Positions 60,334 through 64,000 of a stretch of DNA of 64,000 nt are shown here, in pieces (position 1 is the first letter of the stretch; every line of letters begins with the position of its first letter). Made by a program: the position numbers and the translations under genes. Origin of the DNA: Acidobacteriota bacterium (lineage in GTDB: Bacteria > Acidobacteriota > Terriglobia > Bryobacterales > Bryobacteraceae); assembly GCA_029776225.1 (NCBI GenBank), contig JAKOTR010000051.1, forward strand, positions 1 to 64,000. Direction: 5' to 3'. Under the pieces are notes generated by a model. It saw nothing but the letters and a program-made list of their open reading frames with translations, did not search any database and was not told the DNA's origin.

Positions 60334-61341
60334 ATGAAATCCATCGTGGTTCTGTGTTTGATTGCCGTTCCCGTTCTGGGGCAACGGAAACCCGGCAGTC
60401 CCCTCGATAACCTCCCCAAAAACATCGAGGTGCTCACGCATTTCGGCGAACGCGCCGACATTTCGCCCGATAACCAGAGGATCGCCTTCATGGGCAAAAG
60501 CTTCGGCGACGCGTTCGTCATTGACCTGAAGACCCGCATTATCCGGTGCCTGACCTGCAACGTGCCGGGGGCCGCGTTCCTGCGCGTCATGCACCTGGTG
60601 ACCGGCGACTACATCCTGATCGGGCCGGAGAAATTCATCGATATCCGCGTGAGCCGGAGCCGCGATAACGAGCTGTGGTTCCTCTCCAAGGCGCCCGGCT
60701 CAAAGCCCGTGCGCCTGAACCAGAAGATGAGCGAGGGCATGGCCATTTCCAAGAAGAGCCTCAAGGTGGCGTTCGCGGAAACGCGCGCCCAGAACCCGGA
60801 TTTCCCGCCGGGCTACTCGCGGCTCGTCACTGCCGAGGTCGCCATCTCCGGCAACACGGCCCGGTTGATCAATCACAAGACAGTCTGGGAGAGCAAGGAC
60901 CGCGGATGCACCATCGAAGCCCAGGATTTCTACGACAACGACCGCAAATTGACATTCTCCTGCTACGAACCCGGAGATAAAGCCTCGGTGATGGGGATCG
61001 ATCTGGAAACCGGCGTCGTGCAGAATTTTTCGAAAGCGCCGGGTTTCTATAACGAGCCGGAAGGCATTTTCCCCGACGGGCAATATACAACCGTCGAAGC
61101 CGACCGCCAGATATTGCAGCTCGGCGGCAAAGGCGGCTCGGGCCAGATCGATATCTGGAAATTGCGGCTGGACGGCACGGGCAAGGACTTCGTGCGGCTC
61201 ACGAACTTCAACGATTATGAGGGCTGGAAAGCATCCAATCCGGTGGTATCAACCGACGGCCGCTTTATGGCTTTTCAAGTGGCGCGCAGTTCCGATCCGG
61301 CCGGAGTGGGATACGGCATCCTGCTTTACTGGTTCAGATAG
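60334..61341 (+). CDS. exported PD40/TolB-like beta-propeller protein
   Basis: A 335-residue protein with a signal peptide (SIVVLCLIAVPVLGQ). PD40-type repeats: LTHFGERADISPDNQRIAFMG, GMAISKKSLKVAFAE, DYEGWKASNPVVSTDGRFMAFQ. This is a TolB-like propeller that would bind proteins or peptidoglycan-associated partners; precise role unknown. A -10-like TAAAAT (60322-60327) ends six bases before the ATG, overlapping the murB stop region, so the gene may be read from its own leaderless promoter. Confidence 0.72.
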   Translation: MKSIVVLCLIAVPVLGQRKPGSPLDNLPKNIEVLTHFGERADISPDNQRIAFMGKSFGDAFVIDLKTRIIRCLTCNVPGAAFLRVMHLVTGDYILIGPEKFIDIRVSRSRDNELWFLSKAPGSKPVRLNQKMSEGMAISKKSLKVAFAETRAQNPDFPPGYSRLVTAEVAISGNTARLINHKTVWESKDRGCTIEAQDFYDNDRKLTFSCYEPGDKASVMGIDLETGVVQNFSKAPGFYNEPEGIFPDGQYTTVEADRQILQLGGKGGSGQIDIWKLRLDGTGKDFVRLTNFNDYEGWKASNPVVSTDGRFMAFQVARSSDPAGVGYGILLYWFR

Positions 61342-61886
61342 GACCGGTACCAATTCCGGAAGCATTTTAGGAAAATCAAGGCAGAAGACCTGCGTTTGCG
61401 GATAACGGCTACTCTGGAAATCATACCATCGTACTAGTACCGTCCGTCCGGGTATAGGAGCAGCGGGCTCAAAGAAAAGGGGTGCTGGTTTGTTATCCTT
61501 GGCTAACTTCGTGAGCGGTTTTCGTGTAAGTGGCTCATGCGAGCCGCGTGGAGACATTGCCACACCCGGTGATTGGATTCGCCGGCGCGGAACATATGGG
61601 GATTCAAGGGGACGCAAAAAGGGGTATGAGCCATTCTCAAATGGGGTCTTGCACTCAGTTATCTAAAAAGTGTTAGCTAAAGTTACTATTACTAATCTAT
61701 AAATCGTCGATTACTTTTTGGCTAGTGCTTGAAGTATTTCATCCTCCTTTGTTGCGCCCTGGCGTGGCGCATCCATCTGTATTTCAAAGGTGAAAAACGC
61801 CACCAACTTGTGGTAATAGCGAGAATTTTCGGTTAAAATCAGGAACCGGCATACCCCGGGCATCGTTGTAGGGGGGAAGGAGTCCC
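61342..61886. other. non-coding stretch with AT-rich patch
   Basis: I find no credible gene in these 545 bases. GTACTAGTAC is a perfect palindrome near 61432. An AT-rich patch (about 61645-61735), with repeated TTACTATTACTAATC-type sequence, stands out from the GC-rich surroundings. TAAAAT at 61834-61839 may be the -10 for the gene at 61887, which has a strong GGGGGGAAGGAG ribosome binding site. Confidence 0.4.
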
Positions 61887-64000
61887 ATGACTAATTCGTC
61901 AGTTCCAGCCGAAACTCTCGGTTCCCCATCTCCGGTCTCGGCCTCTTACCTCTGGGAGGCTCCGAATCAGGCGGTTTCGATTCAGATCAGCCTGGATGTC
62001 ATTGACCGCATAGAGCGCGAAGTGATCGACAGCTTCAAGGCCATCACCAAGCGCGGCTCTGAGGTCGGGGGCATCCTGCTCGGACGCATAGCACATGCCG
62101 GTAAGAGGACTGTGTTCGTCGAGAACTATGAGTCCGTTCCATGCGACTATGCCCGTGGCCCGCTCTATCTTTTGGCCGAAGCGGACATAGAACGGCTGCG
62201 CGAAACGCTCCAGCGCTTGAAAGGCAGCCCGCTTTCGGTGGTCGGGTTCTTTCGCAGCAACACACGCAAAGAACTGGTGCTGGACGAAGACGATCTGGCG
62301 CTGGCTCAGGAGTTCTTTTCCGATCCGAACCAGGTCTTCCTGCTCGTCAAGCCCTTCGCGATGAAACCAAGCCAGGGCGCTTTCTTTTTGTGGGAAGACG
62401 GCCGGCTTCAGACGGAAAGCCCCCTGCAGTTCCCGTTCCGGCGTTCCGAGCTGCAAAAGACGCCGCAAGCGATTGTGCAAGCCGGAGGCAGAGCGGGGGA
62501 CGCCGCTCCGCCTGCGCCGGCGCGCGAAGACCGCGCCCCCGTGGTCTTCCCGAAACGCGAGGAGAGGGCGGCGGCGCCGGTGTTCATAAAACGGGAAGAG
62601 CCCAGGCTCGGACCGGTCGTGGTCCCTCCCAAGCGGGAAGGGCCCGTAGTCGCCACGCCGCCGCCCCGCCAGGACCTGCCGCCGGTGAGAGTGGCCGCGC
62701 CCCCTCCGGCCGTATCCAAGCGGGAAGAGCCGGCTTCGCCCGAGGCCTCCGCGGCCGCGCCGGTGGTCCCGAAGCGCGAGGAACGCCCGCCTGTGCCGCT
62801 CACTTTCAAACGCGAGCAGCGGCCTGCTATTGTGCCCGTTCCGAAGCGTGAGGAGCGGCCCGCGCCGGTGCTGCCGAAACGCGAGCAGCGCCCACCGATA
62901 ACGCCGGTCAGCCTGAAGCGCGAGGAGAAGCCGGCGGTTGCCCCCAAGCAGGAAGAACCGCCCAAGAGCGAGGAGCGCCCGGCCGTCCAACCCGCCGCGA
63001 AGCGCGAAGAGGCAGCGCCTCCGCTTCCGCCCGTGGCAAAGGCTGAGAAGAAAGAGGAGCCGGCCGCTGCGTCCTCAACTTCCCAAGCGACTGTGGAACC
63101 TGCGGCTGCCGCCAAGACGGACGAACCCATCGCCGTACCGTTTCTGGCGGAAGAGCCAGCCAAACGCAGCGCCGGCCGTTGGGTCGCCATCATTCTGATC
63201 GTGCTGCTGGCCGTCGCCGCGGGCGTGTACTTCGGACTCATTCGCGGCAGACAGGCTCCTCCCCCTCCCGTGGATACGGCGCTGAACTTGAGGGTGGAGC
63301 GCAACGCGGGCCAACTGGTGCTCACCTGGAACCGCAACGCGCCCATCATCGCCAATTCTCAGAAATCCACGCTTTCCATCACCGACGGCGAACATCAGGA
63401 AGACGTCGAGCTGGACCCGGGAACGCTCCGCAGCGGCAGCATCGTCTACTCGCCGATCACAAACGACGTCAGCTTCCGGCTGGAAGTGAACGGGCAGGAT
63501 GGCACTCCAGTCAGCGAATCGGTCCGCGCGCTGGCGGGCCGTCCCTCGCCCTTGCAGAACATGCCGCCGCCGGCGGTTTCGGAAACCAGGACGCAGCCGG
63601 CCGCCACGACGCCGGCAGCCACTCCGGCCGCGCCTCAACAGCCGCCGGCCACAACCCAATCTTCGTCCGCTGGACAGGCCCAGCCCCAGGCGACAGTCGC
63701 GCAAACCCAGCCGCCGCCTGAGGACGAAGAAGAGCCACCGGTGCAGACTCGTGTGACGGCCGCTCCGCCCAAGCCTTTCTCCCTGGCCGCCCGCCTGAGG
63801 CCGGCTCAGCCGGCGGAGTTGGCCGCGCCCCCACAGATTCAGGGCGGGTCCACGCCGTCTGGAATCGCCGCCCGCCTGCTGCCGGGACAGTCAACCGCAG
63901 TCCCGCCGCCGCCTGCACCTCCGCCGGCGCCGGAACCCAAGCCGGTGGTTGGCGGTGTCGTCCAGGAACCCGTGTTGCTCGAGCGCGTTCAGCCCGTGTA
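61887..64000 (+). CDS. JAB-like/KRE-repeat/TonB-like fusion (cut by window end)
   Basis: At least 704 residues; the stop lies beyond the window. Residues about 30-170 look like a JAB/MPN domain: SEVGGILLG keeps the glutamate, but V118-N125 (VVGFFRSN) has R and N where the zinc histidines would be, so it is probably inactive. Residues 223-375 carry about eleven KRE/KQE units in a proline-rich linker. A single membrane helix follows (about 432-452, WVAIILIVLLAVAAGVYFGLI), then a beta-rich segment (465-545) and another proline-rich linker. The last visible residues (GGVVQEPVLLERVQPV) match the opening of a TonB C-terminal domain, so it may be an energy transducer with a cytoplasmic JAB-like module. 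The ATG has a strong GGGGGGAAGGAG six bases upstream. Confidence 0.7.
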   Translation, partial: MTNSSVPAETLGSPSPVSASYLWEAPNQAVSIQISLDVIDRIEREVIDSFKAITKRGSEVGGILLGRIAHAGKRTVFVENYESVPCDYARGPLYLLAEADIERLRETLQRLKGSPLSVVGFFRSNTRKELVLDEDDLALAQEFFSDPNQVFLLVKPFAMKPSQGAFFLWEDGRLQTESPLQFPFRRSELQKTPQAIVQAGGRAGDAAPPAPAREDRAPVVFPKREERAAAPVFIKREEPRLGPVVVPPKREGPVVATPPPRQDLPPVRVAAPPPAVSKREEPASPEASAAAPVVPKREERPPVPLTFKREQRPAIVPVPKREERPAPVLPKREQRPPITPVSLKREEKPAVAPKQEEPPKSEERPAVQPAAKREEAAPPLPPVAKAEKKEEPAAASSTSQATVEPAAAAKTDEPIAVPFLAEEPAKRSAGRWVAIILIVLLAVAAGVYFGLIRGRQAPPPPVDTALNLRVERNAGQLVLTWNRNAPIIANSQKSTLSITDGEHQEDVELDPGTLRSGSIVYSPITNDVSFRLEVNGQDGTPVSESVRALAGRPSPLQNMPPPAVSETRTQPAATTPAATPAAPQQPPATTQSSSAGQAQPQATVAQTQPPPEDEEEPPVQTRVTAAPPKPFSLAARLRPAQPAELAAPPQIQGGSTPSGIAARLLPGQSTAVPPPPAPPPAPEPKPVVGGVVQEPVLLERVQPV
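62553..63008 (+). repeat. KRE(E/Q) repeat-coding region
   Basis: About eleven copies of a Lys-Arg-Glu-Glu/Gln motif (one KQE) at irregular spacing of 8-20 residues, between prolines, within the linker of the fusion gene (residues 223-375). The repeat is protein-level; the DNA is only loosely repeated (AAGCGCGAGGAG-like). Confidence 0.8.

Noticed and set aside
1-64000. CRISPR array, rRNA genes or an intact prophage
   Set aside because: No regularly spaced repeats, no rRNA sequence and no phage structural or integrase genes are visible on either strand.

Overview
The window is GC-rich, densely coded, bacterial chromosomal DNA of Gram-negative type. Its gene families (large TonB-dependent receptor with an N-terminal carboxypeptidase-like domain, CRTAC1/ASPIC-UnbV protein, multiheme cytochromes, Tat-exported enolase-superfamily and mannonate-dehydratase-like enzymes, ThuA, LptF/LptG, secreted TldD pair) suggest an Acidobacteriota member, most likely of the Solibacter/Bryobacter type. 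That assignment is inference from gene content; no rRNA marker is present.

Layout. 1-1343: a gene-poor, decayed stretch beside the 3' end of a tRNA-Ser gene; it hides a frameshifted fragment of an accessory protein. 1516-6462: a tightly packed glycosylation operon (two GT2 enzymes, DUF2304, a TMTC-like GT-C/TPR protein, a GT4 enzyme). 6452-8435: a CpaE/MinD-like ATPase and a divergent LuxR-type regulator. 8577-15882: cell-envelope genes, namely two exported TldD/TldE-like proteins (one with, one without the metalloprotease motif), a fused LptF-LptG permease and a lytic transglycosylase. 15896-18621: a five-heme cytochrome coupled to a mono-heme protein with a barrel-like C-terminus. 19405-22690: sugar isomerase-like protein and glycoside hydrolase. 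22772-23882: a frameshifted phospholipase-D-like gene next to the 3' end of tRNA-Leu. 23977-29382: an esterase and a divergent small exported protein sharing a 13-bp spacer, a histidine kinase/response regulator/CRTAC1 operon, and a histone-H1-like gene. 29506-35608: an A-T-TE (NRPS-like) synthetase, methyltransferase, polytopic membrane protein and GT2. 35651-45054: CapA-like protein, a truncated UroD remnant, then an exported sugar-acid utilisation set with a TonB receptor. 45454-61341: Mn-catalase, GT-C-like membrane protein, carAB, metXW with two followers, enolase-superfamily enzyme, ThuA, DUF2461, murB, PD40 protein. 61887-64000: a gene cut by the window end that appears to join a degenerate JAB domain, KRE repeats, a membrane helix and the start of a TonB C-terminal domain.

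A recurring feature is that many genes without a Shine-Dalgarno sequence have a -10-like hexamer (TAnnnT) only 4-11 bases before the start codon, often with an extended TGn. This suggests widespread leaderless transcription, and I used it to choose several start codons.
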